A DNA stretch of 7,127 bases from JAFDXJ01 sp038257845 (GTDB taxonomy: Bacteria > Bacteroidota > Bacteroidia > Chitinophagales > Chitinophagaceae), in contig JBBSQL010000074.1 of assembly GCA_038257845.1 (NCBI GenBank), forward strand, positions 1 to 7,127. The letters are read 5' to 3'. This document shows positions 6,534 to 7,127 of this stretch, piece after piece. Made by a program: the position numbers and the translations under genes. Under the pieces are notes generated by a model. The model was not told the origin of the DNA, did not search any database, and saw only the letters and a list, made by a program, of their open reading frames with translations. Positions within the stretch are counted from its first letter, which is position 1; every line of letters starts with the position of its first letter.

Positions 6534-6589
6534 CTTATTTGCATTTTTGGCTCTAAGTGCAATTATAAATTTTCTTATTTGCACATAAG
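6534..6589. repeat. Repeated TTGCA motifs in the divergent intergenic region
   Basis: CTTATTTGCA occurs at 6534-6543 and again at 6574-6583, exactly 40 bp apart. Between them GTGCAA (6557-6562) is the inverse of TTGCAC (6579-6584). The right copy also forms a small palindrome, CTTAT-TTGCAC-ATAAG (6574-6589). The group lies between the ompH-like gene and the divergent lipoprotein gene, where an operator could serve either. The regulator, if any, is unknown. The rest of the 268-bp gap (6451-6718) is AT-rich with no further gene and no promoter that meets the expected spacing. Confidence 0.35.
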
Positions 6590-6718
6590 GTTGGGTTTTG
6601 AAATAGAAGCGCTCTTAAATTTATCACCAAACATATTTTTTTAATAAATATTTCCCCCAAAAAATCCCGACCTTTACACCGCTTTTTTCTTTCCGTTCAT
6701 GCTTAAAAAATTAATACA

Positions 6719-7127
6719 ATGAAAAATTTAAAATGGCTGGGTGTTTTTTTGATCACTGGTTTCCTGGCTTGTAATTCTGGTGAAAATACTTCTACAACAA
6801 CAGATACGATGACTGCTGTCACGGACACATCGCATGCAATGACGATGGATACAACCGCTGCCATGAAACCTTTGCCTGATGTTCCGGATGGCGCTAAAGT
6901 GTTTTTTAAAAACCTGAAAAACGGGGAGGTAGTTTCCTCACCCTTTAAAATTAAAATGGGTGTGAGTGGTATTTCTATTCAGCCCGCAGGCGAAATCAAT
7001 GAGGGCTTTGGCCACCACCATTTGCTCGTTGATGCAGGTTTTTCTTTCCCGGAAGGAGATGTTATACCAGCAGACGCACAACATATTCATTTTGGTAAGG
7101 GCCAAACAGAAACAGAAATTACTTTAC
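6719..7127 (+). CDS. DUF4399-type lipoprotein (3' end cut by the window edge)
   Basis: The ATG at 6719 opens a frame that stays open to the window end, giving 136 residues. MKNLKWLGVFLITG followed by FLAC is a lipoprotein signal with Cys18 as the expected lipidated residue; Phe at -3 is slightly unusual. Residues 22-50 are a low-complexity Thr/Asp/Met-rich linker. From about residue 59 the sequence matches what I recall of DUF4399: VFFKNLKNGEVVSSPFKI (61-78), GVSGISIQPAG (81-91), GHHHLLVD (98-105) and HIHFGKGQTE (122-131). The family has no established function; the clustered histidines suggest metal or ligand binding, which is inference. It would sit in the envelope facing the periplasm or surface. 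It is divergent from the ompH-like gene. The A-rich sequence before the ATG has no Shine-Dalgarno. Confidence 0.85.
   Translation, partial: MKNLKWLGVFLITGFLACNSGENTSTTTDTMTAVTDTSHAMTMDTTAAMKPLPDVPDGAKVFFKNLKNGEVVSSPFKIKMGVSGISIQPAGEINEGFGHHHLLVDAGFSFPEGDVIPADAQHIHFGKGQTETEITL

Noticed and set aside
6598..6623. Plus-strand promoter for the lipoprotein gene
   Set aside because: TAAATTTA at 6616-6623 is one base off the -7 consensus, but the nearby TTG triplets are 15 and 22 bp away, so the spacing does not fit.
6628..6660. Promoter for the ompH-like gene (TATGTTTG on the minus strand)
   Set aside because: The -7 box matches TAnnTTTG, but the nearest TTG is 22 bp away instead of about 19, and the leader would be about 170 nt. 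It remains possible but is not supported enough.

Overview
The window looks like chromosomal DNA of a Bacteroidota bacterium, most plausibly from the Chitinophagaceae or a near relative. The evidence is: a textbook Bacteroidota promoter (TTG-N19-TAnnTTTG form) in front of rpsL; starts mostly without a Shine-Dalgarno sequence; AT-rich spacers with moderate-GC genes; an OmpH/Skp-like protein of the Bacteroidota type; and a DUF4399-type lipoprotein. The family placement is inferred from protein character, not from a search.

Layout. Bases 1-541 hold a non-coding tandem array of ten 55-bp units, each with an invariant 24-bp GC-rich hairpin core and a variable 31-bp AT-rich linker; it runs off the left edge. 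A small palindrome (578-591) and an intrinsic terminator (601-623) separate it from the genes. From 650 to 6450 everything is on the minus strand. In transcription order (right to left) the genes are an ompH-like gene (6450-5854), a terminator (5826-5796), then a tight cluster of APC permease (5766-4324), heptose-7-phosphate kinase (4324-3338), isoaspartyl peptidase (3296-2346) and ispD (2330-1656), and finally rpsL (1524-1141) and rpsG (1117-650) with their own promoter at 1550-1579. A divergent lipoprotein gene starts on the plus strand at 6719 and is cut by the right edge.

How the genes relate. rpsL and rpsG encode ribosomal proteins S12 and S7 and form a two-gene operon closed by the 601-623 terminator; fusA does not follow directly. 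The middle cluster joins genes with no single pathway: amino acid transport, ADP-heptose synthesis for surface polysaccharide, isoaspartyl-dipeptide or asparagine breakdown, and the MEP isoprenoid pathway. Their spacing (1-nt overlap, 41 bp, 15 bp) suggests cotranscription. The ompH-like gene and the lipoprotein concern the cell envelope and diverge from a 268-bp intergenic region with repeated TTGCA motifs.

The genes are ordinary. No unknown multi-gene system is visible. The feature most worth a second look is the 55-bp array: its hairpin is unchanged in all ten copies while the linkers fall into recurring variant types.
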